Source: Silurus meridionalis
Taxonomy: Eukaryota; Chordata; Actinopteri; Siluriformes; Siluridae
DNA: 64,000 bases
Direction of reading: 5' to 3'
NCBI RefSeq assembly: GCF_014805685.1
Contig: NC_060896.1
Location: 16,608,777-16,672,776 of the forward strand
The stretch's first letter is position 1. Every line of letters begins with the position of its first letter. The translations under genes were made by a program, and so were the position numbers. This document shows positions 10,769 through 42,499 of the stretch, one piece after another. The notes beneath the pieces are model-generated. The model was not told the origin of the DNA and made no database searches. It was given only the letters and a program-made list of their open reading frames with translations.

Positions 10769-11404
10769 CATTATGTATGTTGTTTCAAAAGTTGGCTGCA
10801 GTCCAGATGGCTTTCTGACCTGAGTCAGGTAGTGGGAGTATGTGGCAGTGGGCATGTGGCCGAGGACCAATTTGTGAACAAACACAGAGCTGGAGAAACA
10901 AGCAGTAAGATTCACACAGAGCAGAGGATAAAGAGGAGAAAAGAGGATAAAGAGGAGGGGAGAGAAAAATTATTTGAGAAAGAACAAGATGCTGTGCTGA
11001 GAGTGTGTATGTGTGTTTAGGATCAAAATGTAAAAAAAAAAAGGTGAAAGTACTACCAGGGAAAGTGTTCATGTTCAGGATTGTTATATAAGAAGGCATA
11101 ATCCATTTCATAAAACCTTTCAAAATTCCCGTTTGGAATTTCTGGAGAAGCTCATTTAAAATAGCAAAACTTGCTTTGAACATGCCACCCTCAATAGATA
11201 TTAGTAGTAAAAAAAAATCACATTCTTAGTAGAAACACAATGTAAAAATGGTACAATATTGTAAAGCATCCATGTCAAACATCACAATGCTGAAATTTAA
11301 TAGCCAAACTCCTCTGTCCTTTCATGTGCTGAATAATATTTTTAATCATATTAATGCGAATAACCTAAAATGGCTCGACAATTACAATTCTTTACAAATA
11401 TAGG
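10769..11404. other. Unassigned region
   Basis: The stretch contains a purine-rich run (10,925-10,985) and no recognisable protein or terminal repeat. The 109- and 132-codon frames on opposite strands overlap each other and match no family. Confidence 0.45.
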
Positions 11405-11870
11405 ACAGGATGAGCTTTTGTAAGCTTATAACCACAGATAAAACATATCTGTTAGATTCCATTCCAACTAAATTACTGAAAGAAGTGTTACATAAAGCTT
11501 GAGACCCTCTTAGCAATATTATCTCCTTAATATATTTGTCACATCCCTAAAACCCTTAACTTGGTGGTTATTAAGCCCTTTTAACCTAATTTAGATCCAA
11601 GCAAACTATCAAATTACAGACCCATTTCAAACCTTGCGTTTATGCATAAGATGTTAGAAAAGACTGTGTCTGCCAAGATATGCCCAGATATGCACCTACT
11701 TACAATATCTTTGAAGAATTTCAGTCAGGTTTCAGGCACCATCAAAGCACAGAAAGTGTTAAAATCACAAATTACTTGCTTTTAGCTTTGGACCATGGCT
11801 GCATCTCTCTGTTAGTTTTACTAGATCTTAGTGCTGCATTCAACTCTAACAGCCTTCTTCCACCTTAAAT
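11405..11870 (+). pseudogene. L2-type LINE reverse-transcriptase fragment
   Basis: Translated pieces read LLDSIPTKLLKEVL (11,450-11,500), EEFQSGFRHHQSTESVKITN and LLVLLDLSAAF (to 11,850), the RT region around the first catalytic Asp. Stops and frameshifts interrupt it. It belongs to a different L2 subfamily from the copies at 22.6 and 34.6 kb. Confidence 0.75.
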
Positions 11871-11879
11871 CGTTAATTT

Positions 11880-12790
11880 GCAGTGGACGAATAGTGTTTA
11901 GAATTAGACCTGCCAGCAAAGAGTTGCAGTAGTCTAGTCTAGAAATGACAAGAGACTGAACAAGCACCTGAGCAGCCTGTGTGGATAGAAATGGTTAAAT
12001 CCTCCTGATATTGTAGAGAAAAAAACAAGAAGAGCGAGTCACATTAGTTACGTGAAGAAAAAAGAACAGTCCATGGTTAACCCAAAGTTAAGAGTGGTCC
12101 CTGAAGAGGATATCAGACAGTTGTGTAGAATTATCCTGACATGGAGATGAATCACCTTGTATGAACAGCAGTTTAGTTTTGCTGGGGCTAAGTTTCAGTT
12201 GATGGGAACTGATCCATGATGATATGTCCACTAGGCATGTTGAGATCTGAGCAGAAGATGTTCTATCTGAGGGATTGAAGGTAAGGATGAGCTAAGACTG
12301 CATAGTGGTAAGAAAACCCATGTGATGATATAACTTTACCAAGAGAGCGAGTATAGAGGGAGAAAAGGAGATAACCGAGATCCAGCAGGCAGGGGGTGGG
12401 ATTGCAAGATTGCATGACTTGTAGTATCTCTTCTTCTGCTATTGTTGAGAAATATGACACCAATGGACTAGGGAATTTCTGGCTGTGGAATGCAGGCATA
12501 GTTAGGGTGGAAGTGAAGCTCTTACAGATTTCCCCAATCTTTTTATTATAGAAGGAGGCAAAATCTTCGGCAGTCAGGGAGGGTAAAGCAGGTGGAGCAG
12601 GGGGGGTTGAGTAGTGAAGAGAAGATGTTGTGCAGCTTATGAAGATTTAGTGCAGAAGCCCTAAGCTTTTTGTTGTAGAAGGCGGGCTTGCAGAAGTCAC
12701 GCCTGAAGAGAATTTGGTCAGTTGTGCGGATGAGGTCTGCGTCAAGTTGTGTTTTTTTTCCACTTTATTTACACAGATCTAAGTTCTTGT
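11880..12790 (-). pseudogene. L2-like LINE fragment, opposite strand
   Basis: Read on the minus strand, it encodes EDFASFYNKKIGEICKSF (about 12,540), then STIAEEEILQVMQSCNPT and [20 protein letters not shown] (12,300-12,460), and ends in the region homologous to 24,400-24,510 (cttgttcagtctcttgtcattt). Internal deletions remove most of the RT palm between these blocks. The orientation is opposite to the adjacent fragment at 11,405-11,870, so two separate insertions abut. Confidence 0.75.
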
Positions 12791-12919
12791 CGATCACTGC
12801 ACATCATTACTGACAGCCAAGGGGCAGGACAAGAGTTTAGTTCCTGGGTTTAGTAGCCAGAAGAGGTCCATGCTTGAGAAAAGAGAGGAGAGGAAAGTGT
12901 CAGTAGCAGAGTGCAAAGG

Positions 12920-13047
12920 TAAATAGGAAAAGACTGGACTATTGTAATGCATTACTAGGTGGTTGTCCTGCATCCTTAAGGAACAGGCTACAGTTAGTCT
13001 AGAATGCAGCAGTCAGAGTTCTTATAAGGTTTAGAAAATATGAGGAT
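12920..13047 (+). pseudogene. L2-type fragment, left half
   Basis: The plus strand encodes a frameshifted LDYCNALLGGCP-like block and a QLVQNAAVRV-like block, the conserved C-terminal part of L2 ORF2. The coding sequence continues at 16,842 after two nested insertions. The join falls at the duplicated pentamer aggat. Confidence 0.7.
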
Positions 13048-13261
13048 TGTCAGGGTTTTGGTTTGTTTTTGCTTTGTCCACCAGGGGGGTATTCCAGAAA
13101 GCAGGTTATGTGACATACCTGGGTATGTTTAAGGGTAAGTTCGTGGATAACCTCAACTTTCGGTTCCAAAAACGGAGGTAACTTTCTGGGTATGTATGTA
13201 ACCATAGCAACTGACTCTCTGAAGATAACCTGCTCGGGAGCAGGTTATGTTTCAGTGTAAC

Positions 13262-14388
13262 ATCGGCGTGCCCTTTTGATGAGGATCCTTTGGACATAGA
13301 AGCACAAATTATACGAGGTTTTTTTCGTCGGGAGAGGGTTATAACACCGTGTATTGATGTTTGCATATCCTAATGAATATTTGAAAGAGCGTTATCGTTT
13401 CTTAAAAGATTCGTTAGTTTATTTAACACGTCTTTTAAAACCGCATATCGCAAATGTGACAAACCGCGGTTCTGCGCTTAGCACAGAAAACATTTTTTGT
13501 ACAGTGTGGGCGATTCAGAGCATGTGGGAAAGGCAACTGTGTGTAAAGCCGTTCGTACAGTATGTCTGGCACACACATATATTTAATATTTAGTCATATT
13601 ATTTATATCTATACATGTATTCGTTATGCGCACACACACTTCATACTTCCATAACTTTCTGTTTCAGGGTTTCCAAATGTAATTGGGTGCATTGATGGCA
13701 CTCACATTCCTATTAAAGCTCCACCAATAAATGAGGGAGACTGTGTTAATAGGAAATCTATTCATTGTATCAATGTGCAGGTAACAACTTAATTTTTTCC
13801 CTTCTTAAAAATCATTAAAGTCATTACTTTTTCCACTAACTAGGTAATATGTGAGGCAACCCAAATCATTACCAATGTCGAGGCAAAATGGCCAGGATCT
13901 GTGCATGATGCCAGAATATACCAGACATTTCAGCAGGGTATGTTTTGCTTTATACAATTGTTTTTTTTTTTCCTTTTTACTATATTTGTGTTGTACATTT
14001 CAATCATTACAGGACAGTACAATGGTTATTGCTGGGGGACAGAGGATACCCTTGTCTGCCCTATTTAATGACACCCTACTCTGAACCTGAGCCTGGACCA
14101 CAGACACGGTTTAACCTGCCTCACAGCCGAACACGGGCCAAGGTGGAGATGACTATAGGGATCCTCAAATCTTGGTTTCAGAGTCTGCGTGGGCTCCGGG
14201 TTAGTCCAGAGAGGGCATGCGACATTATAGTAGCTTGTGTTGTGCTTCACAATATTGCCACTATAAGAGGAGAGAGCCACCCTCCTTGTATTGAGGAAGA
14301 TGGCCCAGAGGAACACCTACAGATTTTAGAGGCCAACAGAGACGGAAGACTTTTGAGAGACAGGATCTGTCAAAATCACTTTTATTAA
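13262..14388 (+). pseudogene. Harbinger transposase (HARBI1-like), broken
   Basis: Four exon-like blocks can be read. Block 1 (about 13,275-13,560) has FAYPNEYLKERYRFLKDSL, then jumps, after a deletion with frameshift near 13,495, to a GDSEHVGKATVCKAV-type block. Block 2 (13,668-13,780) has [16 protein letters not shown] with the first catalytic Asp. Block 3 (about 13,844-13,935) has PGSVHDARIYQTF with the second. Block 4 (14,013-14,388) has CLPYLMTPY and RTRAKVEMTIGILK with the catalytic Glu. Introns begin with gt and end with ag. Besides the exon-1 lesion, block 4 starts in a shifted frame near 14,030-14,050, so the copy is inactive. Confidence 0.85.
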
Positions 14389-14549
14389 TTTTTTTGCACT
14401 GGTCTGCCAGGCAGTGTATTTCTTTATTTCCTGTAAAATTCAATAAAATATTTATTTATATTGCTTTACACATACATACACACATACCACTTTTAACATG
14501 CAACAGATTAATATTCAGACAAGTTCTCACCTTAAGGCGATGCTCCAGT

Positions 14550-14788
14550 AATTCAATTTCAAGTCAAATCAAATCAAATTTTATTTGTCACATACACATA
14601 CATACAGGGTACGACATGCAGTGAAATGCTTTTAACGACGGTCCGGCATGAGGGAATAAAAATGGGGTAATAAGGAGAATAAAAATTATAAATATAATAA
14701 AATTAAAAAGAAAAATATAATAAGAAAAAGAAGGCAGATAAATAAGATATAAAGATATATAAATATATATGTATATATGTACATACAT

Positions 14789-14819
<31 letters not shown>

Positions 14820-15055
14820 TACACACATATGCAGAAAATGTTTATGGCAGTGTGTAGTTAAACAGTAAACAACAAACAACAAACAACCGTAAACAAGTTA
14901 GGCATGGTTTTTGATTGTCCATGAGTGTCCGTGTGCAGTAAGGTGTGGTGTAAAGTGTCCTTGTGCGGAATGGTGTGGTATAAAAATAAGAATATAGAAA
15001 TATGAAATAAATATGAAAATGAAAATATGAAAATGAAAATATGAAATGTTTCTAT
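14550..15055 (-). mobile_element. Non-LTR retroelement 3' end inserted in Harbinger
   Basis: The block caaatcaaattttatttgtcacatac through gtacgacatgcagtgaaatg is the common fish LINE/SINE 3' end (minus orientation). It is followed by A/T repeats and the phrases gtgtccttgtgcggaatggtg and gtgtccgtgtgcagtaagg. No coding sequence was seen. It sits between the two Harbinger genes and interrupts the end of the Myb gene region. Its far boundary is uncertain. Confidence 0.55.
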
Positions 15056-15059
15056 GAAG

Positions 15060-16092
15060 CACTTCAGTGAAATATGAAGTGCTGCTTTTTTTATGAGAAA
15101 CCTTTTCTCTTCCATTTGAAACTGTATAAGGTCCCTCTCCATGTCACTTTCTTATTTGTTTTTGGAGATGGACCTTATACAGCTCAACAAATCAATTACA
15201 ACTGTGACAGACTGTGTTCTTTCTGGAGGGTCCAATAATACAATACGTCCATCAGTATCTATAAGAACACACAACCCATTAAATTCTCAATATTATTAAA
15301 GAAAATAATACATGAAAAGAGTAAGATGTCAGACTAAGATCACAGTAGCCTATACATCATATGCAGTTAAATAAAATAAACCTACAGAAAAATAATCTTG
15401 TTCAAAAAGCCTTTAAGTGACAGAGATTTCACCATTTTTTCACCATCACTTGTGGTGCATGGTGTGTGTGATGAACTGCCCCCTGGAATGCCAGCAACCA
15501 CTGGTCGCCCTTTACTAAGGGACAGAGCCAGCTCCTCAGATGGGGTGAGGGGAGGTGGTGGTGGGCCCACGCCAGTTAGACGGGCTTCAGTCTTCTTTCT
15601 ATTAGCTACATGACAGAATGAATATACTAAATCCTGTTATAATAATAGTTCAGTAATTGTGTAATCAAATATTACCTTTTTGCAGAATGTTTTTGTGTTT
15701 CATTTTGATTTGGCTTAAAGTTCTTGTGGCCCCAGAAGGATTACACCTTATTAAATAAGAAATATACATTATTATTTTAAACTAAAGAAATAAATGGCAG
15801 GAAAAATAAATGCGTTCATAGTGATATAACATATTCAAAAGGATGTATAAGTCATACTTCATTATTTTGCATTATAATAAAACGGGAGCAATACCAAATT
15901 TGTAATTTAATAAACTCACGCATTTACTCTGTCCGGTATTTTTTGCCAAGCCAACTCTCTTGCTTTAGCTGATACAGCTGTATTGCTTCTTTTTAATATT
16001 ATTGGCTTAAACTCCTCATAAGCGTGCATTAAAACCTCCAACTCCGCCTCTGTGAAATACACCGCTCTCTTTTTCTCGCTTTGAGTTTCCAT
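15060..16092 (-). pseudogene. Harbinger accessory Myb/SANT-domain protein
   Basis: The start METQSEKKRAVYFTEAELEV lies at 16,092, and the first exon ends at IPDRVNA before a gtgagt donor near 15,916. A second exon (about 15,680-15,745) encodes PSGATRTLSQIKMKHKNIL. A third (about 15,400-15,610) encodes NRKKTEARLTGVGPPPPPL and SKGRPVVAGIPGG. A fourth (about 15,060-15,257) encodes DGRIVLLDPPERTQSV and ERDLIQFQMEEKRFLIKKAA. The trihelix/Myb domain binds transposon ends and helps import the transposase. A stop (tga or taa) after SISKNK and possible loss of the tail argue for decay. Confidence 0.75.
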
Positions 16093-16841
16093 GGTGACTC
16101 GTGAAATCGGCGATCCATTGAAAATGTCTTTATACATGCACCGTGCACGCGCATTACCTCTGGGTAACCAGTTGGAGGTTGATTAAACTAACTCTTCTCA
16201 GGTGTTTTGGAACCGACATACTCACGGTATGCCTGTTTGGGGTAAATCAACCCAGAGGTTATGATTTATCAAATGGTAAGTTAACCAAGCTTTCTGGAAT
16301 ACCCCCCAGATGGGACACTGGGCCCTTAGCCCCTACTCCCTAGCCCCTAACTGCATAATGTCTCCCACCTGCTCCTTGTTAATGTGGTGTATTTAAGTTA
16401 CCCCTTTTGCATTGTTTTTTTGTCAGTTCATAATATTTGTCTTTACTTTTGTTGCGGTACAGTGGTATACCAGCCTTTATATTGGTCTTTGTATTTGTCT
16501 GTCTTAATATTTGTGTTTGCATCTGGATATGTGTGGGTTTGTTTGTTGTTCTGTTTGGTGAGTGTCTTTCTATTTTGTTTGGTTTCTTTGTCTGCTGCTT
16601 TTCTCGAGGTTTCTCTAGTCTTCTGACTTACTCTGTTTCCCGAGTCTCCTGGATTTTCTGTTCTCCTGAGTTTTCCCAAGCCTCCGGTCTTCCTGAGTAT
16701 CTTCGTCCTGTTTTGTCATTTACTTTATTTGTATTAGTCTTGTGTTTTTGTTTTGTTAATCCCACTCTGCATGTTTTTTTTTTTTCGTGGCAGACTGCTA
16801 GTGTCTGCCACTCGCTCTAGCGACCCAAACCTGACAAGGAT

Positions 16842-16945
16842 ATAACCCGTTTTATCATCCTTACACTACCCCTGTTTTGAACAGTAATAGTTTTGACAAA
16901 CAATTGCTACATACTTACAAGGCCCTAAATGGGTTAGCTCCCATG
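16842..16945 (+). pseudogene. L2-type fragment, right half
   Basis: It continues the fragment ending at 13,047 with a decayed SLHWLPVL-like block and YILTRP/KALNGLAPMYL-like text (tacttacaaggccctaaatg). Removing the 3.8-kb LTR plus Harbinger insert and one aggat copy restores a continuous L2 C-terminal segment. Confidence 0.65.
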
Positions 16946-16947
16946 TA

Positions 16948-17715
16948 ACTACAGTGCAATAGGAAAGTATTCACAGCGCTTTACTTTTTCCACATTTTGT
17001 TAAATTACAGCCTTATTCTAAAATGGATTAAATTAAACAAACAATACCCTATAATGAGAGCATAAAATAAGTTAGTTTAAAATCTTTACAAATGTATTAA
17101 ATTTGTGAAAAACAAAAAATAAATCACATGTTCATAAATATTCAGGTGCATCCTGTTATCATTGATCATGCTTGAGATGTGTGGAGTCCACCTGTGGTAA
17201 ATTCAGTTGATTGGACATGATTTAGAAAGAAACACACTTGTCTATATAAGGTCCCACAGTTTACAGTGCATGTCAGAGCACAAACCAAGCCATTGTCTAG
17301 ACCTCTGAGACAGATTGTATCTAGGCACAGATCTTAGAAGGGAACATAAGTTCTGCAACATTGAAAGTCCAAATGAGCACAATGGCCCCCAACATCTGTA
17401 AATGGAAGAAGTTTGGAACCACCATGACTTGACATGACATTGGCCAAACTGAGCCAATAATCACTTTGAAGGCACCTGAAGAACTCTCAGATCATGAGGA
17501 ACATAGATTAAACTTTTTGGCCTGAATGCCAAGCATCATGTCTGAAGAAAACCAGGCACCGCTCATCACTTGGCCAATACCATCCCTACAGTGAAGCACG
17601 GTGGTTTGAACATCGCTGGAGAGGTCTGAAAATGCCTGTGCATTGACGATCACCATCCAACATTGAAAGGTTTTGCAAAAAAGAATTGGAGAAACTACAT
17701 CTGAACCAATGCAAT
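16948..17715 (+). pseudogene. Tc1/mariner element, degenerate
   Basis: The left end carries cagtgcaataggaaagtattcacagc, a familiar Tc1 terminus in fish. Plus-strand translation gives KWKKFGTT-like text near 17,400, then RKPGTAHHLANTIPTVKHGG (17,540-17,600) and a decayed DHHPTLKG block. The DDE residues cannot be followed because of many stops. The right inverted repeat was not found. Confidence 0.65.
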
Positions 17716-18159
17716 TTATCATATTGTGCTTGTTAATATTATGAACAGCAGATACACTAATTCCTCTCTCCTGCTTCTCTTTCTCTACCCATCCCAAGAT
17801 TCAACCAGCTTCAGATGTGACATGTCGAAGTTAGAAAATGCTGACCTTGCAAGGATCCCGAGGCATCAAGAAGGTTGCGCCATGCTTCAGTTGTGTCCCA
17901 CCTCATTAAGATTTCGGACCTTCAAAGAGAAGATAACGACTACCCTTTTAAGTCTGAGAGTCTCGGTGTTCAAGTCGAGGCTGTAAACATATCTACTGAT
18001 AAAAGACTTGACTAAATAAATTTTTCGTAGGTAAAGGAGCAAATCTGGAAGGATCATGGATATAGAGTGTTTGGTGAACTGGGATATTTGTATGCTGTCG
18101 TCTCCTAACTCTCTTATGTTCACTCAGGTTTGTTGACGGTGGTGTGGTGGGTCGTCTCT
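17716..18159. other. Unassigned region
   Basis: No protein family or terminal repeat was recognised. The 86-codon frame 17,726-17,986 is unsupported. Confidence 0.4.
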
Positions 18160-18805
18160 TATCCCAGAGATTCCTCATGTCTGTGTTACCGTCTGGTTCT
18201 TCCTTTTAGCTATGCTTCCATAGCGAGTCTTTGCAGTGTCCCAACTTCACAGTGACATTAACTTTCATACAACAATAAGGACACACAAGTATCCATATCC
18301 TTTCTCTTCCTGTCACCCCTCTTCTCTCTCTCGGTCGAGATAAACCTGCTCCTGAGGTTCCAGTGACCACTGTTCCTGCCCCTCCCCCTCTACGGATCTG
18401 CCCACTTCATCTCTCTGAAAGGTGTCCTCTTCAATTGAAGGCCATTCTGTGCAGCTGGGGACGGTTTCTCATCAACGTCTTGGGGTTTCATGAAATTCCA
18501 GAGTAAGAACTGGAGCTTTGAGGATGGATTTGGACTGTAGTTAACGGTCTGCTGCACTGACTCAGGACTACAGTTTGCTTCTGATCACCATGACTGCACC
18601 CCGCTACATTGTTTATACTACATTGTCTTTTTCTTCCTCATACCATCTAAGGGATTTTGTCCTTGCCACAGTCACCCCAGGCTTGCTCATCACAAGCATA
18701 TACAGAATTTATATTAATACTTTTTTTCTTTTCTATAATTCATTCTGTAAAGCTGCTTTGAGACAATTGTGAAAAGTGCTATAGAAATAAACCTGAACTG
18801 AAATG
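18160..18805 (+). mobile_element. SINE-like interspersed repeat, longer copy
   Basis: It contains gtgcagctggggacggtttctcatc, actgactcaggactacagtttgcttctgatc and the same 3' block (cttcctcataccatctaagg to gctatagaaataaac) as 1029-1336, ending in ctgaactgaa units. Because it extends about 350 bp further 5', the shorter copies are 5'-truncated, as expected for target-primed insertion. Confidence 0.65.
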
Positions 18806-19080
18806 AATTCACTACTAGCAAACATTGCCTTCTGGAAGTGAAGGCCTCTGTTGCTGCAACCCCCTTTTCGAAATTGGGTAAAACTAAAGTACAAAATGAT
18901 TGTAAAGTTTCATGTAAGACCTTTGTTAATGTAAAGCAATAATTTAATTCATGATCCAAGCAAAATTGGCTTTATGAATGAAGAGAAATTTCATAATGAC
19001 AGTGGGCAAAGCCCACTAAAACGCAAAAGATCTAAAAATGGTAATGTCAAAGTAACATGAACAAGTATAAGCTTTTTTTA

Positions 19081-19310
19081 TTTATTTTTTTATTAACTTT
19101 AATTCATTAGAAAAGTCTGAGCTGTATAAACAGGGGACATGAACATGTGATGAAAGCACAAACAAAAAAACATTACTAGTTGTGTTATTTTAATCTATAA
19201 CAGCAATTTTTGATAGTTACAACTTTTTTCCATAAACCAATTTAACACACTTGCGAAAATGGCTTGGGAAGGATGGAACCGCTGTTCATCATGTCCTCCT
19301 CGGTGGAAGA
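19081..19310 (-). other. sec11a: sec11a 3' UTR with poly(A) signal candidate
   Basis: The stretch following the stop codon has no coding frame. On the minus strand AATAAA lies at 19,081-19,086 (plus-strand tttatt), with a further copy close by in the T-rich run 19,073-19,093. The UTR would thus be about 230-250 nt. RNA data would be needed to place the cleavage site. Confidence 0.5.
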
Positions 19311-39903
<20,593 letters not shown>

Positions 39904-40280
39904 TTTGTCAAACAAATATATTAAACGATGCTTACTACTTAAAACGAGTAACAGTCTCTCCAGAAAATAGCACAATTATACTACTACTGTTGTCGCTGCT
40001 TTCGAATCGCAGGCGTGTGTAATTCCAGAACTTGTAATTCTCAACCTTTAACCAGTAAGAGCAAAAAAACGCCCCATTAACTTGAAATTCCCACTTGTCG
40101 ACTCGGGGTAGTCAGTTCCTCCCCTGTCTTTGTTTCCCTACTTCGTATGTCGAATTCGCTGAGGTCGAAAATTACGTCATTCCAAGTAGCGAATCACCAG
40201 CTGCAAGGCAGTGTAGTTCCTAGAAACTGACGACAACTTCCTGTTTTGCAGCGCCTAGAAAAGATAGACGTAAAATAAAT
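39904..40280 (-). promoter_or_regulatory. sec11a: sec11a 5' UTR and promoter region
   Basis: Immediately upstream of the start codon the base composition becomes richer in CpG (for example gaaaacgcc-type text near 40,065 and cgaattcgctgaggtcgaaa at 40,150). A CRE/ATF-type site ttacgtca lies at 40,172-40,179. An ETS-type acttcctg lies near 40,236. No TATA box is obvious, as expected for a housekeeping gene. The start of transcription is inferred to lie within about 300 bp of the ATG. Confidence 0.5.
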
Positions 40281-40865
40281 TTCGGATTATTTTTTTCAAC
40301 TATGTAAATCTTTTAAATTAATAAAGCGAAACCTCAGGATGCCGTCTTTGTATTAATGTCGTGTTCATGATAGTCCTATCTGTATCGTATACTAGGCAGG
40401 AAATGGGCGTGGTCTTGATGGGTGAGGGGTGCCAGCGGATTTCTCGCTCACTTATTACAAAAATAAAAATATAAGTGTATTTAATTCCTGGGTTTCTACG
40501 GGTACTCAGCCGGTTTCTCTCGAAGACTTGACAACTGCCTTTCCTAAATGTTATTTATAGCAATTTTGTAAATATTTAATCAGCTTTTATTAAGTTGCTC
40601 TATGATTTTAAACACCAAAAAATGTGTTTGTGGCTGCAATTTGTATCACATTTTTTGTTGTCGTATTTAGAACTTTAGAACGTGTTTTAAGAGGGTTTTT
40701 TATTTTATTTTATTTATTTTTTACTTTTTTTTTTAAATTACGAAATAAATCGTATGAGTTGGTATCTGCTGCCTTATATTCAGGGGCATTTCTGCCATCT
40801 TAACTTGCAGTGTAACACTGAAATATTGTGAAAATGTTAATGAGATCTGACCAGTTTTGTTTCTA
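40281..40865. other. Upstream intergenic region
   Basis: No divergent gene start, exon or element was recognised. T-rich near 40,690-40,735. Confidence 0.5.
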
Positions 40866-41480
40866 ACTTTAAGCCTACAACACTACATATTATGGCACAG
40901 TTTCCTGGAAAAAGATTAAGTCTAGTCCTAGAGTAAAATAACCCTTTAAACCAGACTAACAGAGATCAGCTTTCTCTGTCATGGTTTTAAATAGTCTTAG
41001 ACTAACTTCAGATTAATGTCATTTGGAAGACACATTGATTACTTGGACTATGTCAATAAAGATCAACGTTTACTAGAGAAACTGGGGATTGATACCAACC
41101 AACAGCATGTAAATTAATTCCCAATGTATGCAGGGCATTTGTAAATTTAAAGCACATTACAGTATATAAACTTCCCTGATGCTAACTATATTGTGCAATT
41201 CTATGAAAATGGAAATTTCCTAGGAGTAATAGATTGGTTATATGATATTTATATTCCCATTAAACGTCCTTCTAATTCAGATGCTGAGGAATACAAGAAC
41301 CGGAAGAATTGGCTTTCTGTAAATGTCCAATGTGCAACTCATATTTCCTGAATTTTCTAATCTCTGTATATTCATTTTGAAAGAGGAGATCATAATGGAA
41401 TATTGCTTGGTGTCCGTGGGTATGCTCAGAATTTTTTTTTAATACACCATACTTAAGGAACCAGACTCAATAGAGGAGCC
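40866..41480 (+). pseudogene. PIF/Harbinger transposase remnant
   Basis: At 41,195-41,330 translation gives NFLGVIDWLYDIYIPIKRPS and EEYKNRKNWLSVNVQ, matching the Harbinger block around the first catalytic Asp (normally GVIDxTHIPI, here with a small insertion). At 41,378-41,430 ERGDHNGILLGVRGYAQN corresponds to the LLGDSGY block. The gap between them lost the second Asp. The left flank (agattaagtctagtcctag near 40,915) resembles a Harbinger-type end. A different family from 13,085-16,306. Confidence 0.65.
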
Positions 41481-41620
41481 CAGCTATGAAAAAAAAAATA
41501 CAAAACACCAGAGAGTGAGAACTACAATGAGCAGAGTGTGTGATTATGAGTAATGTCCTTTCTACAGTCGTATACAGTCAGTTGACATTGGGGAACCGGG
41601 AACTACTTATAAAATAACAT
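41481..41620. other. Spacer before hAT nest
   Basis: No feature was recognised. Confidence 0.45.
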
Positions 41621-41990
41621 CATCAGAGATCATCATAGATCCAACATCTACTCCTGTATGCTAGAGCCTTTAAATCAGGGGTCATCAACATGGTGCCCGC
41701 AAAGACCACATGAGTCGCCTGCGGGCCTTTTCTTTCCACTTACCAGTGAGCTGCATACATTTTTTTTGTTGTTATTCTTTTTTAAATCTGTCACGACATC
41801 AGAGATCATTTTAGATCCAACATCAACTCCTCTATGCTAGAGCCTTTAAATCAGGGATCACCAACATGGTGCCCGTGGGCACCAGGTCGCCCGCAAGGAC
41901 CACATGAGTCACCTTTTCTATAAATAGCTCACCATAGCACCACTTACCAATGAGCTGCATAATTTTTTTGTTGCTATTCTTTTTTAAATC
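41621..41990. repeat. 176-bp tandem duplication across hAT left end
   Basis: Unit 1 (41,621-41,796) and unit 2 (41,797-41,990) both start catcagagatcat, contain agagcctttaaatcaggg and the hAT left end, and run to tttttaaatctgtcacg. Unit 1 ends 6-7 bp into the LTR sequence that continues only in unit 2. Units differ by several substitutions and indels. Confidence 0.88.
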
Positions 41991-42412
41991 TGTCACGGAT
42001 AGACAAAGAGTTGGAAACCGGAGTATGGTTAAACAACTTGTCTTCGTTTAGTCTGAACATATGCAAGGTAGAGGCTTGAGGAGAAGTACTAACCGGAGAG
42101 CGGGTATAAACCGTAATGTGGGTAGGATCCGTAATGCGGGCAGTCCAGGGATGATCGGCAATGTGAACCGTTAAAGGCAAACCTATCTTGAGCGCTTCCT
42201 CCGAAACGGAGCATGGCGCATGGAGGTATAGGGAATACTAGTGGTAGGAAGTCCGGTAGATCTCTCATGGGTAGATCCAACCGTGAGTGAGGTGGAATCG
42301 GGACCTTATAAAGGGGAAAGGTAATGGGGAACAGGTGTAGGTCATTAAAACAGGGAGCGGCTGAGTGAGAGTTAGAGCCTTAGAGGAAGGCGTGGCTGGT
42401 GGTTCCCTGAAA
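41991..42412 (-). mobile_element. Solo LTR inside hAT, 5-bp TSD
   Basis: The 422-bp LTR starts tgtcacgg and ends ggttccctgaaa, where the last bases would be ca in an intact LTR (tgacaa-type decay). The duplication aaatc is found at 41,986-41,990 and 42,413-42,417. On the minus strand a cttataaagg-complement TATA candidate lies near 42,303. The internal region is absent, so it arose by LTR-LTR recombination. Confidence 0.75.
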
Positions 42413-42499
42413 AAATCACACTTGCATTGATGTGAATTTAAAAATGACAATATTAAAATATAGATGACTAGATATAGATGAATATCATTCATTATTAAT

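Larger units (their letters stand above)
13085..16306. mobile_element. PIF/Harbinger DNA transposon, two genes
   Basis: Terminal inverted repeats gggggtattccagaaagc at the left and its near complement at the right bound a 3,222-bp element. The target triplet cag is duplicated at 13,082-13,084 and 16,307-16,309. Inside lie a multi-exon transposase on the plus strand and a Myb/SANT DNA-binding protein on the minus strand, the two-gene plan of Harbinger elements. A non-LTR 3' end has inserted between the two genes. Confidence 0.9.
13048..16836 (+). mobile_element. Solo LTR split by a Harbinger element
   Basis: The LTR begins tgtcagggttttggtttg at 13,048 and ends ccaaacctgaca at 16,836. It is flanked by aggat at 13,043-13,047 and 16,837-16,841. 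Its own sequence occupies 13,048-13,084 and 16,310-16,836 (about 560 bp); the rest is a Harbinger insertion plus the duplicated cag. A TATA-like gtgtatttaag at about 16,386 suggests a plus-strand promoter. No internal gag or pol is left, so LTR-LTR recombination removed the element body. The 127-codon frame 16,437-16,820 is not a recognised gene. Confidence 0.75.

Noticed and set aside
16437..16820. 127-codon hydrophobic frame
   Set aside because: It lies inside the solo LTR; T-rich DNA makes Phe/Leu/Val-rich frames that mimic membrane proteins.
40281..40865. Divergent gene sharing the sec11a promoter
   Set aside because: No start codon with a supportable coding exon was found on the plus strand within several hundred bases.
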